Assembly: GCA_037833965.1 (NCBI GenBank)
Contig: AP031352.1
Coordinates: forward strand, 5,064,501 to 5,128,500
Direction: 5' to 3'
DNA length: 64,000 nt
DNA from: Marchantia polymorpha subsp. ruderalis
Taxonomy: Eukaryota > Streptophyta > Marchantiopsida > Marchantiales > Marchantiaceae
Shown here: piece by piece, positions 25,481 through 36,441 of the stretch
How positions within the stretch are numbered: the stretch's first letter is position 1
Layout of the letters: every line of letters starts with the position of its first letter
Translations under genes and position numbers: made by a program
The notes under the pieces: generated by a model
Database searches by the model: none
What the model was told of the DNA's origin: nothing
What the model saw: only the letters and a program-made list of their open reading frames with translations

Positions 25481-27930
25481 AGTTGTCAAATGGACAGATA
25501 TGGATAGGAAATTGGCTAATCATGTACTCAACTGATGTAAAGAGGACGAATGGTGGCCGTAGTCACCTAGTAAAGGAAAAGTACGGTAGATCTAAACGTT
25601 TACCATCAGAAAGTCGAAAACCTCTAAAAATAAAGGGAAGACTAAGAATCCATTTGCATGTAGACCTCGAACATAAGTATCAATTTCGTTCGGGGAGCAT
25701 TCTCCTCGTGCAACTTTCATGCTGGTAAACTTGTAATGGCAAAAGTAAAAAGCATATCTCACATGTTGTGTCTTCCGTAAGGAATGCATGATTTGACATA
25801 TTCCTCTCCACAAGCAATATGCACGTCTTTAACTCTACGACTTGTGAATGTGGGTGGATGAGAGACCAAGGCAGCCTCAGAATTCCAACCTGTTTTAGAT
25901 TTATGACATCATGGCGAGGGTGATGTCCTTGACACACCTCCATCGCTTGCGAAGGTGGCAGCAGTTTCGATCGTATGGACAAAGAGATCTCTTGCCCTAA
26001 AATTGGATGCCAGGCTTGACTCTCGATGGCTATAGGAGATGTGATCGATAGCACCGTCATTTCTTCGCAGTCCACGTATGGAGCTCGCCATAGGCAAGTG
26101 CTCAATATGACAACCCTGCTGATAAGCTTTCATGACAAAGACGCCCTTACTAGATTGTCGGGTACTTTTCGCCCTCAACAATTGGATGAGATTTTAAGTA
26201 TAGGCAACGTGATTCCTTTCCGTATTCACATTTCTTCTTCGAACGGAGGTCAATTCGTTTTTTACTTCTTTTGCATGATGCGATCCTCTGCTACATTGTT
26301 GCCTGGCATGGGTCCCATGTAAGCGGCCGAGGGCGGTCTACAGTATCTCCAGAAAACCGTGAGAACCACGAAGTCCTGCGGCACTTCTCACCCAAACTTC
26401 CGAAGTTTCGGAGTCCCGCACCAACTGCTTGCAACGGCGTTAGTCAGAATCGTAGAGAGAAAGAGAACTGGAGTTGCCGTTTTGAAGACTGGCTTCGACG
26501 CTCCCTCGTCGGACGAGCACACACATGATTGCACACCCAGCCGTGTTGATATCCAACACAACTTTGTTCCGATTCCGTCGATTGAAAATTACGTTCACCG
26601 ATTCCGGTGCTTTCAAAGTTTCATCATGGTTGGAGACCAAATGCTTGTAGATGCGTTCTTCTTGAGTGCATCCGGAGACAATCATTGGTTCCAAGGAGTC
26701 TTCCGTGGGCCAAGTGCACAGTATAACAACCATCATAAACTTCGATCATGATTCAAACAAAACGCTTCCTAGATTGTGGAGTAATTCTCTTCGTGGGTCC
26801 GGCTATGGACCCCTCCCTTGACAACTGCAAACTCACGAGCCATGACAAAGCTTGGATGACCTAGTGAATACACCGCTACGAGAGAGATCCCTATGTACTG
26901 TACGAAAATTCTTCTTACAGAATCCCAAAAACTTCCTCCAGAATCTCTCCGGGTGTGAGGAAAAGCGGAGAGAGTCAATAGAATGTCGATCACAATGAAC
27001 AGTTCACATCACCTGCAAACTTTTGGAACACATGACCGTCATCCGATTTGATTACTATCAGCATTCGGAGGATTTAATCATTCCTATGACGTTACGAGCT
27101 TATTGAACTCACGTACAAACCTACGATATGTTATTCGGTGAACCCACCGTCAGTCAAAATATATTTCTCAAAAAATGCGAAGTTGTCATTATTTCCCGAA
27201 TCTGGGTAAGTCCATGAGAGGCCTAGTCTATGGCTCATCTGGTTGTCCGCCCCAACTCCCGAGCAAGATGGGAGCACATGCTCAAAGTGATTGCTCTTTC
27301 TTCCCCTTGAATAAAAACCTAAACTCCACCCAATGCCCTAAGTGCTTTGCTTCCTTGCCTTGTGCATGGACAGAAAGGTGGATAGAGATTCATGCCTGAT
27401 CCGAACATGGTTTGTACATCCGCTTTTCTTCTTCACAACCATCTATGTCCCCAGTTGCCTACCTTCTACGATTCTGCAAACAGTTGTTCTGCACGAGAGC
27501 GGAATTTTGCAGAAGAACACAACCTCTGGTGACTCTTTTCTCGATTAACTACATTAAACTGCGTGCAGGTCACACGGATGGAACGACGTAAAGTTTCAAA
27601 AGGCGATGGTACAGATTTTTGCAAAAGCGGACACTTTACGAACTTTTAACATTTCTTTCTTTTGAGAAGCAAATACGGGTTCTTGCAGAGTGGCGAGGAA
27701 GGAAGGTCCATGCGTGAAACGCAAATGTCTGTCGTCTCTGACGACAGGTTCCGGAACTTGGCCGCAACTGCGGCGATGAAGATCTCGCAGTTCTTTTCTC
27801 TTTTTTGTAAGGAAACAACAGCTCAAAGTATGTGCCTACAGGACAGATTGAGTTTCTTTTGTACGAAGGTCGCTTCTGAAGGCTGCAGTTATGGTATCAC
27901 GTTCGCTGTTAGCGAAGTATGTTATTAACG
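25481..27930. other. unassigned mid-GC stretch
   Basis: Several ORFs of 70-141 codons occur on both strands (the longest is on the minus strand at 25680-26105), but none shows a recognisable domain or chains into exons. The balanced composition between AT-rich blocks suggests unique or older gene-derived DNA. A short perfect hairpin (8-base arms, 3-base loop) lies near 27731-27749. Confidence 0.4.
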
Positions 27931-28160
27931 AACAAAGCTGTACTCTGCTCAGTGTAAAAAGATGGATTTACGCAAAAATTTATATACAAGATAAATATTT
28001 GCGCATGATTAAAAGCCTTACTGCTTCAATACGCCATTACGTTATTCTTACTCATGAAAACTAAATACATGCTGTTGCATCTGGAAAACCAATCGACAAA
28101 CAAGTTTTTAACATATGTCATTATACAATTACCGTTATAATTCTATTTGAGAGATGTCAA

Positions 28161-28194
<34 letters not shown>

Positions 28195-29993
28195 CTCTAA
28201 ATATCATTACAGAAAAGTAATGCCGCATATCAACGTTATTAGATAATTTTAGAGAATTGAAGTATACTCATTGAAATCAACTGAAATCTGATAAATTTTA
28301 CATAATAAGAATTATATTAATTTTCTACATAATTCTCATATCTTCATAAATGAATTGATTTTATTAAGTCAATTTTATATATTTACTATTTTTGGAATTT
28401 TTATAATCAATTAATAAATTAAACATATAAATCATTAAAGCTTAATCTCTTCAATTTTATATTGAAAATATCTATAATCTAAACCAAATAATCCTTTAAA
28501 TGTTAAATCCATGATAAATTAATTTTTGTTTGTTTGATTCACTGTTATTTATTTGTTAACTCTAATTTACAATGTAGTTGAAATACATTTTGGTAACCAA
28601 TCAGCATTATATAAGACAGCTTGTGTAGGTTCTTTGATACGCATCATTCACATCATAGTTCTTGATGTTTGATGTGTTCACCACAATGTTAACGTATTTA
28701 GATAAAGCACATTTTAAGTGTGTCAACTCTATGTTACAAGTACTCTCTCTTTGTTGTTGTTCACGTAATCCATTACAAGAAAAGATGAATCCAATCTACA
28801 TAGAAATATCCCTTTATCATTGTGGTTGTGCCCAAAAAAAACTTAAAAGAATGTGTTTAAAAATATTTGAAGTAATTTACTTGGTGCTTATATTTTCAAC
28901 AATTTTAAAGATTAAATTCTATAATCGAAAGAATTTCAATGTAATATATGAAATGTGAAACTTTCTATGAGTTTTGATATTAATTTGTCTGTCAGATTCA
29001 TTTCTTTTATGTAAGATTTAAAGGATTTGTTCACTATTGATTCAGTTCAGAGGGCCATAAATTTTTAGGTATGATCAATTCTCATCTAGTGCTTTTTCCT
29101 CAACACAAGAAAAGATTAGACTTAAAGAAGCAGCTAAAACATGACAGTCCATCCGTAATCAAACTGGTTTGCTCGTCATTAATCATACTAATGAGTTGTC
29201 ATAATTCAATTATAAAGTATATTCACCACAAATTCCTTCTCCGTGCCCCTAAAAATTTTGTTATATCAATGTGGATTCATACGATAATGTATGGATAATG
29301 CGAGTAATGACGTTCTCTTGGATATATTGCAAAGCTACGAAAAACGATTGAATTTTGTGCTATGGGGTATGGAGAGGCACGTCGTTCCATGACAGAAATA
29401 TTGCCCGCTACAATTTCCAGGGGTGTTTACTAAGCCCTGTAACGGGACTGTCACACAAGTTCCGGGTGTAACTTATTCAAACCCGAAAGGTCATGTGGAT
29501 ATTGGACATTTATTAAGGTTGTAGAGCAATAAAGCCACTTTGATATTATGATTTGCACACATCTCGTCACCACACATAAGAGTCATAGTATTCTTGTACA
29601 CTTTGTGGGTCAAATAAATCTTCAAGGGCTAGGTTTTTTTAAAGAAAAGTTGTTATTCTAATCCCATAATCTATTTATTTTCAACTTGGAACAAATCTTA
29701 TTCAGATGAATGTGATGTAACCATTATTTTTTCATGTTTTTTTTTATTTTTTCTTTGGCCAACATAACTCTTGATGTACTCTACGATACAATGTAGATCA
29801 TAGTGTAATCTTGTAATTTCTACTAAGCTGCTTGTGAGATAGTCATTTAGACGAGTGTACGAGCAAACTTGGCACTATAGTAGATACAATCTAAACTAAT
29901 ATCCTTGGGACATGAAAGTTTTTATTCATTAAAAGAGGTTGTTAGTTGAGCCAAGTCTGCAGCAGCTATATGTTTTGGCAGTTGCGAGTGACG
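27931..29993. other. AT-rich stretch with (AT)14
   Basis: AT-rich sequence with an (AT)14 microsatellite at 28163-28190. No gene or transposon end was recognised. Composition becomes more even after about 29.3 kb, on the approach to the pogo-like element. Confidence 0.55.
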
Positions 29994-30019
29994 TCAATCT
30001 CATGACGTCATGAGATTGA
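29994..30019. repeat. perfect 26-base palindrome
   Basis: Thirteen bases (29994-30006) are followed with no spacer by their exact reverse complement (30007-30019), with GACGTC at the centre. It lies about 210 bases upstream of the first recognisable transposase codons and may belong to the terminal region of that element. Confidence 0.9.
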
Positions 30020-30756
30020 TTTGTGAGGAACAATGAAAAGAATCTAAACAAACCATAACAACAATCACACACAACACTTGAATCCTAAAACCAACTACAA
30101 CACAACCTAAAAACAAACACAAGTATATCCGCACGACAACACCACATCTCCACCACCAATCACACAACACATCTAGAAGATTCCGCAACGTGGTGTTCAA
30201 TACACGACAATGACGGATTCGGTCTTCATTGCTCTATGCCACTACAAAAAGAACATCACAAAGTCACGCCGAAAGAACTTGCGGCATGGCTTGAGGAAGA
30301 TAATTACACGAAGATTGCCCACTCAACCATTTCAGTTGAGTAGAGCCTCATGCGCTCTGCTCAGCTACTCCAAATGGCAGACATCGTCAACCTCATCCAG
30401 AAACGCCAGCACACAGTACAATATAATCCAATCAAGGAGGCTTTAGCATAGTGGTTCCATGCAAATCAGTATCACGTCAACATGAGCGGCGATATGCTCA
30501 AAGAGCAAGCAAAGAAGATCACAAATTCTCTCTATCTTGAGCATGTTACCTTTGAGTTTTCTAACGGCTGGCTCGAAGCGTTCAAAGATACATCACAAGA
30601 TCCATTCATAGTGCCGCTTCAGAGATAGCGGATCAGTGAACATGGAGCTGATTGATGATGAAAAGATTCGTGAGGTTTTGAACAAGTACGAGCTTGCCGA
30701 CATCTACAATGTGGATGAAACGGTACTATGTTACAAGATGCATGTTTTATCATGCA

Positions 30757-30798
30757 CAATTTTATCGGATGTCCCTTCGGGGACATCCGATAAAATTG
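30757..30798. repeat. snap-back palindrome at U6 5' end
   Basis: Bases 30757-30775 are the exact reverse complement of 30780-30798, around a TTCG loop. The inner five base pairs are the native U6 5' stem-loop; the outer fourteen are an inverted copy of U6 nucleotides 15-28 placed upstream of the U6 start. Confidence 0.95.
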
Positions 30799-30861
30799 GA
30801 ACGATACATAGAAGATTAGCATGGCCCCTGCGCAAGGATGACACGCACAAATCGAGAAATG
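30771..30861 (+). ncRNA. U6 snRNA-derived copy, probable pseudogene
   Basis: Ninety-one bases match plant U6 snRNA from its first nucleotide: GTCCCTTCGGGGAC stem-loop, GATAAAATTGGAACGATACA, GAAGATTAGCATGGCCCC, GCGCAAGGATGACACGC and ACAAATCGAGAAATG. I see one difference: the invariant ACAGAGA box, which pairs with the 5' splice site, reads ACATAGA (base 30809). The last dozen nucleotides of U6 and its terminal T-run are replaced by unrelated sequence up to about 30933. No plant upstream sequence element (TCCCACATCG type) or correctly spaced TATA box precedes it, as expected for a Pol III U6 gene. It sits inside the transposase frame, between CYKM and QADTSL. It is best read as a reverse-transcribed U6 copy, recent because it is nearly identical to U6, and not expected to work. 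Confidence 0.9.
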
Positions 30862-30968
30862 TGCATTTTGAACTACTGTGCAATTGTTCTTTCAAAGAAA
30901 TACTACTGTATAACCAAGTCTTTTGTTATCAGGCCGATACTTCCCTTGCGATCAAGCAGTTGGAAGGC

Positions 30969-31013
30969 CGGAAGCAGCACAAGGAACGTCTTACGTTCCT
31001 TGTGCTGCTTCCG
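30969..31013. repeat. foldback palindrome, 21-base arms, in transposase
   Basis: Bases 30969-30989 are the exact reverse complement of 30993-31013 with a three-base spacer. The inner nine bases per arm belong to the original transposase codons (KERLTFL); the outer part of the right arm is an inserted reverse-complement copy of CGGAAGCAGC. A further inverted pair, CGCCGTT with AACGGCG, lies just downstream (about 31033-31052). Confidence 0.9.
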
Positions 31014-31581
31014 AGCTCTTACGTCTTACGCTCGCCGTTTGCTGCAACGGCGATGGTTCTGACAAGCTTTTGTTGTGGATCATTGGAAAATCCAAGAGTT
31101 CACGTTGCTTCAAGAATATCAATCTCAACAACTTGAATTGCATCTACCGCAGAAATGTTAAGTTTTGGATGAGACAGATTGATTTACTTGAATGGCTCAA
31201 GACATTTGACTTGCGGATGGCTAACAAATAAGTTTTTCTCATCATGGACAATTGCACTATCCACTATACTCTGCCTAAGCTTCCTAATCACATTCACATG
31301 CAGAACATGAGGCGGTGAACTTGGACGAGATCATTCAAGATCACCTCCCCACGGAGGCTGACAATAGAGCTGTGGACGAAGACGACAGTGATGCGCTTCC
31401 TCCGATTCCGACCGTCTAGGCACTGCGGATGATTCAAGCGCTCAAAATGTTCAGGATGCAGCAAGCGGACATAGAGAACCTCATCATGAGAACCTTGTAG
31501 CATATGAGGGACAAGATTAGGGCTATCAAAACTCGCTAGATGGTACATAAGGGGATTCTGAGCTACTTTATCCGAGTTTAA

Positions 31582-34500
31582 ATAGCACTTGTGTAGGGTA
31601 TATCAGTTTACGAAAGTTGTGGGATCAGACCAAGTTTATCAAATAGAAGATTACGCAGGTTTATTAGTTCAAATATGGAGACGTGGTTGGTTCCATAAAT
31701 ATTTAGAAGTTTAGAAAGATTATCAGGTAATGCAATATCGCTTTAGGGAGGTTCTACTTTATACTAAAATTGAAGTATTGATCTGTTGTGTATTCTAGCC
31801 AGTATTTCCTAAGATTAAACACGGAAAACAGGTACCTAAAAAACGCATAGTTTAACGGAGTGTTTCATTCTCAAGTAGTCTCAAGGTAAAATACTTCACA
31901 TTAAGTTAAAGTTTAATTCATAAGAGTATGTTAGTCGAATCTTGAATCTTGATGTTAAAGTCACTCGGTTGGTATATTTTTAAGGGACTTTTGGCCATGC
32001 ACTTGACATCAACTTTTAAAGCATGGGCAGAGGGTTATAAATGTGATTCGCATTTGTTGGTATAGATTGATCATTGGGTAGACTCAACAATGCTGGAGAG
32101 CTTAAAATGCGAAATTCCTCGAGAATTGTTTGCGTCAGAAATTCAAATTAGCAAAAAAATTATATTGTGGGGTCAAAAAAATACTTTTAGGTAATTTTAC
32201 CAGCAGATATTGGCATTTATCTGGTCGAAAAGCATAACCAAAAATACAGAAAAAAACAGAGTCTATTTTTAGCGCTTTTGCCAACGTACAGAGAACATAT
32301 TGAAGTGTATAAGTATCTTTACTTCGTCTTAGAAAACCGGTTTGAATAATGTGGTTCCGAATGTAATCATCATTGCGCATAAGTGATTTTCAGCCAATAT
32401 AAAATTGAAATTTCAAATCGATTTTACTATATAATTGGTTTCATCTTCAATAAAAAATAAAAAATAAAAGAATAGGTGTTCAGCCACGAGGATTACCACA
32501 AGACTCTGGTCCGCCTTTGACACTTCGCAATGTGATTGTGCTGATTTCGATCTTGCATACGAGGATAGATAAGGTACCTTCTGTGAGCGGAAATCGACAG
32601 GTTGATTGATGTGAAAATAGGAGACAAGGAGTTACAACTCCTCTCAAGGCGTAAGGACAATAGATGAGCTATATGCAAGAGGTGATATCTGTTATGGAAA
32701 GCGATACGCCATCGGTTGCTTATAAAAGTCATTGTTCATCACACTTGTTTGCAGAGCAGCACATGGTTATGGTGATCTTACTGACACGCTAAAAGTTCAT
32801 AACTTTCTATATAGAGTATTGGCATCCATTGGTTTTTTACTAGTCTATGCTTTTGGTGTCATGGTTAGCATCGAATTGAGACAAAAGTGGTATCCCAGGA
32901 GGCCTTGAAGTAACCAGAACCGGCCCCACACGCCTTCCACCATAAATTACTCCTCAAATTCCGTTTCATGTGACTTTGTTGGAGCACTGTATTCTCTCAA
33001 TGTCCCACTTTTAAGATCTAACTAAGGAATGGCATCGTTCTGAAATTTACCTTTTCGAGGGGAGAACAATCCAATCCAAACCCTAGATCTTCAAACCGAC
33101 CTTTCAGCATGTGCAAATTTTCTAGCCAATCACTTCGGCATCCATTCAGACGACTAGCTCTGGGCAGTCCTCCACTAGATTCTAGCAATACTGCCCAGAG
33201 AAATGGCATGAGTTCAAGTCAAAGGGCTGTAGGTGTGCTTTTTTCAAGGCATAATTGATCGAGGCGTTATACTCTAAATATTTTATAACCTTCAGAGGCA
33301 AATGCCAGGGCCATGAAATGATGGAGCTTCCACTTGTTCGAATTTCAGTGGCGCCCGCCGTGACTCATCGCTACGTCTGAGACTCTGAGGCAAGAGTTTC
33401 TTGAGTTCTGCGTCCACCGAAGCTCGCACTCCCGAGTTCAGCAGGACAGTACACTGTTATCCTCACCGTCATCATTCCAGGAATCTTCTATCGAAGAATG
33501 ATTCTACTTCACATGCTGACCCCACAAGAAGACAAGTCTTCCTCGAAGCCGCTTCTTCCTGAAGAGAATCTGCCCTTGACCACAACGGACTTGGAGAACT
33601 TCTGACGAGATAAGACAAACTTGGAAAGCGAAAGTCTCTGATAATTGAGCACGCGACGTTTCTCACCTCCAATCAGTCATATTGCTAGCATGATCAAGCA
33701 TAATTAAGATGGTTAAGCATAATGTCAAAATACTGTGAATTAACACCAGTCGCCCTTGTATGTTGGTTGGTGCAGATCTGCGCTTCCGTAAATCATCAAA
33801 TCAAGGGAACACTCACACTGTGAAACGAAACTATCATCTTTGCATATTTCTCTTCTGGACTATGGCGAAATGTCGACGTCCTGTCATTTCATGGATGTTG
33901 ATTGGAAGCTGGAAGCGAGTACACAACATCTTAGGCCACATTTAGTACGATTTTGGATGCATCCATTATCTCACTAAAAGGTTTCAGGTTTCTCAACTTG
34001 GTGCCTAGAAGAGGAGGTGTGCTTGAAGGTCGAAGTCCTCCACACAAAAATAAAATGCATGGATGACACGACGGCAGAATCGTATAAGACGTGGGATACG
34101 GTACAGTTACGATTCTCGTCAACTGTAGGGGGGGTATTAAGAGCAAAAGTGTATGAGAATCTACGCTCGAAGAAAAGGATGCTATGCTAGCCTCATCATT
34201 ATAGGGGCGATGACTTATCCCAAAGTATATTTCGTGTCCTACGTTTCACCAATTTGCTTTTCATTAATGCTAGTCGCTGATAGTTCCTTTACAGACTGCT
34301 AAAACTGAAAATAGAATATTTTTCCCGCTGCCCGACTTCAAAATATCCTCGCATCGACGAAGAATAATGTTTCTATATGATTTCCCAAAAACATATTTCA
34401 ATTATTTCCAATAAATACTCCAGAAAAACTCTTCCAAAAAGTCACCGAAAGATATTACTGCGCTTCAAAAGGTGAAATAAGTGTTATCGGTGGCCTTTGA

Positions 34501-35686
34501 CCTAGTAGACACAATAGTAGCATAGCTTCCCGGCTGTGAAATCCCGAAATTCACATAATGCCTGAAGAACACGATTTCAAGAACATGAATCCCTGGGCGA
34601 TACGTTACACGCACCTGCTTGCGGTGAGTTCCATTGAGTCCGGGAAAAGAGATTTCCCATGTACATGAACCGACTGATCACCAGGGCGGACCTCATACAC
34701 GGTCACTGATGTGTTAACTTGTCGGGGAAGAATGAGAGTGAAAATACACCGTCCGTCTCGCCGTATTACGTTGAAAAAGTATTTTCTTCTTAGAGAAGCT
34801 TAATAATAAAGGAAAAGTACGCCCCCCTAATAAAGCAAAAAGTGAAGAACCCTCGTGTTCTACAAGTATGAAACCAATTGGGTAGGATGTACAAAGGCAA
34901 CACTAGATCAGTGGAGAAATGTTACCTAACGCAGCTACGATTTCTCAACGTCCAAATCAAATCCGGTACATGCAACAAAAAAGCATCACCTACCAAAATT
35001 TCTTTTGTGTCCATTACACCATCTACTGATCTATGTAGAGCAATATATACAAACTCTCCGATTCATCTACAAGTTCTACTAAATTTAGTGGTTCACATCT
35101 GTTCTAGAGTGATCAGCTAATCCAGAAATGTGTCAAAGTTAGTCATCCATGATTGTATATAACTTCAATGCCATGTCGAGAAAAACACATATATTCAAAA
35201 CTTGGATATCTTGTCTACAGTGAAATCCATTTTTTCTTTTTCAAATGAAAAGAAACATCATTCCTTCGAAAATTAGATCCTTTGATCATATGAAAGTCTT
35301 GTTTAATCTAAGTTCATTTAAGGTGATGTGACAAATGGATAACAAGTCATGTAGACTCTTCATGTATTTAAGAAAAATTACAGTGACACAGAAGACCTAT
35401 AAACTTATTTTGCATTCAACGAATTGATATTTTCTTCAAACACAAAATTATGTAGAGTTTTGCTATGCGCAAAAAGTATTACATGAAAACATAAATTGGA
35501 CACAACAATCATAGTTGCTATAACCATATATTAAAGTTCATTATAATGTACTTGGATTAAAAAAATTTGTAATTTTCTAAATCTTTTTTTTTATTTTGTG
35601 GCAACTCATAAATATATTTCTAGGCTCAATTTATAGATACACTTTCTAAGAATATGCAAAAATCAATTAATTCACGTATAAAAAAA
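31582..35686. other. unassigned stretch, no recognised gene
   Basis: Mid to low GC with scattered short ORFs and no recognisable domain. The first few hundred bases may be the 3' non-coding part of the pogo-like element. An inverted repeat with 11-base arms and a 21-base spacer lies at 33158-33200. From about 35.1 kb the sequence turns AT-rich. Confidence 0.45.
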
Positions 35687-36441
35687 GGAAGTGACTAATT
35701 ATCACTTAGTTTAGGTTAATTATCCCTCACCTTCCTATACTAGAGTGAGAGAAAATTAGCCAAGTCAGCCAAGTGATAAGACAAGTTCTAGATCTGGCCC
35801 TTGCCGGTGACAATAGCTTGAACAAAAAATCCAAACATGAAAAACATCGCAAACCTTTTGTTCTTCAGCTCATTCACCTTCATCTTGGCGAAGGTGTTAG
35901 GATACTCAGCCAAGTTCAAGGGATCGAATTGAACTCCGGGGTAGATCGGATCGTTCATCTTTCCCATGGATCCTCCTACCACTTTGTATAACTCGATGGC
36001 TCCCATGAGCACGACATGGCACGCCCAAATGGCCAGAATGCTTTGCGCATGGACGAGGCTAGATAGTCTAAACCTTCCTTGGAGAAGATATGCGATGTGG
36101 CCTTCAACCAAACAACTTCACTGAATTTCACTCCGTTCTTGTCCAGCGGCTTGGAGGTCACACATCCCAAAGCTCCCTACGTGGCCCATAGGATGTGGAT
36201 ACTCTTTAGCTCCCGTTTTTTGGAAAATGTCTCGGGATCGACAGAAGGTCCGACGATGTACCAACTCTAGTCACCGGTCAAGTACGATAGAGTGTCACCG
36301 GAGAATAGGCCCAAGTACTTAGGTTAGTCCTCACTCTACCTGAATCACAAACAAGCATGCACAATTAGCCACAAATGGGCAGGAGGTTCAATGGTACACA
36401 AGAGATAATTAGCCTAAACCGAGTGATAAATAGTCGATCCC
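35687..36441. mobile_element. Pack-MULE-like element carrying an LHCB fragment
   Basis: The left end (from 35687) and the reverse complement of the right end (to 36441) share GACTAxTTATCACT, then GTTTAGG, TAATTATC and CT over about 40 bases with few mismatches. The flanking nine bases are ATAAAAAAA on the left and ATAAAAAAT on the right, eight of nine identical, the target-duplication length typical of Mutator-like elements. The ends match the family of the two elements at 46.8-48.5 kb (GGCTAxTTATCACT). The interior is almost filled by a decayed LHCII gene. Known Pack-MULEs carry host gene fragments between MULE terminal repeats, so this reading fits. No transposase is present; movement would need a helper. 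The A-rich target makes the duplication less decisive than usual. Confidence 0.7.
35757..36331 (-). pseudogene. LHCII chlorophyll a/b-binding protein (LHCB) pseudogene
   Basis: On the minus strand one frame reads KYLGLFSGDTLSYLTGD, then [36 protein letters not shown] and [12 protein letters not shown]. The next frame continues [69 protein letters not shown], and then, past a stop, NLSYHLADLAN. These are the standard LHCII segments, including most of the helix-C chlorophyll-binding motif (ExKNxR). The copy starts and ends inside the protein: the transit peptide and first part are missing. A few residues after YLTGD (FPGD in intact LHCII) are lost, stops occur after YLTGD, LWAT and GKGQI, and a small deletion shifts frame between GLDYL and LVHAQ. 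No introns are visible. The fragment lies inside terminal inverted repeats, so it is probably captured, not a decayed resident gene. Confidence 0.9.

Larger units (their letters stand above)
30230..31581 (+). mobile_element. broken pogo/Tigger-like (Tc1/mariner) transposase
   Basis: Translated order: an N-terminal helix-turn-helix-like part (TPKELAAWLEED, IAHSTIS); a Tc5/CENP-B-like segment (YNPIKEALA-WF, LKEQAKKI, FEFSNGWLEAFK); then the DDE_1 catalytic domain with IYNVDET (first catalytic Asp), [47 protein letters not shown] and IMDNC (second Asp). The tail ends with FIRV and TAA at 31579-31581. Amber stops follow ISVE and EALA, a frame change lies after LEAFK, and more stops occur in the C-terminal tail. 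The reading frame is also split by the U6 insertion near 30745-30933 and by a foldback insertion near 31003-31042. It is therefore inactive. Terminal inverted repeats and the TA target duplication were not found. Confidence 0.85.

Noticed and set aside
30771-30861. Functional U6 snRNA gene
   Set aside because: No plant U6 promoter elements, altered ACAGAGA box, missing 3' end and T-run, and location inside a transposase frame.
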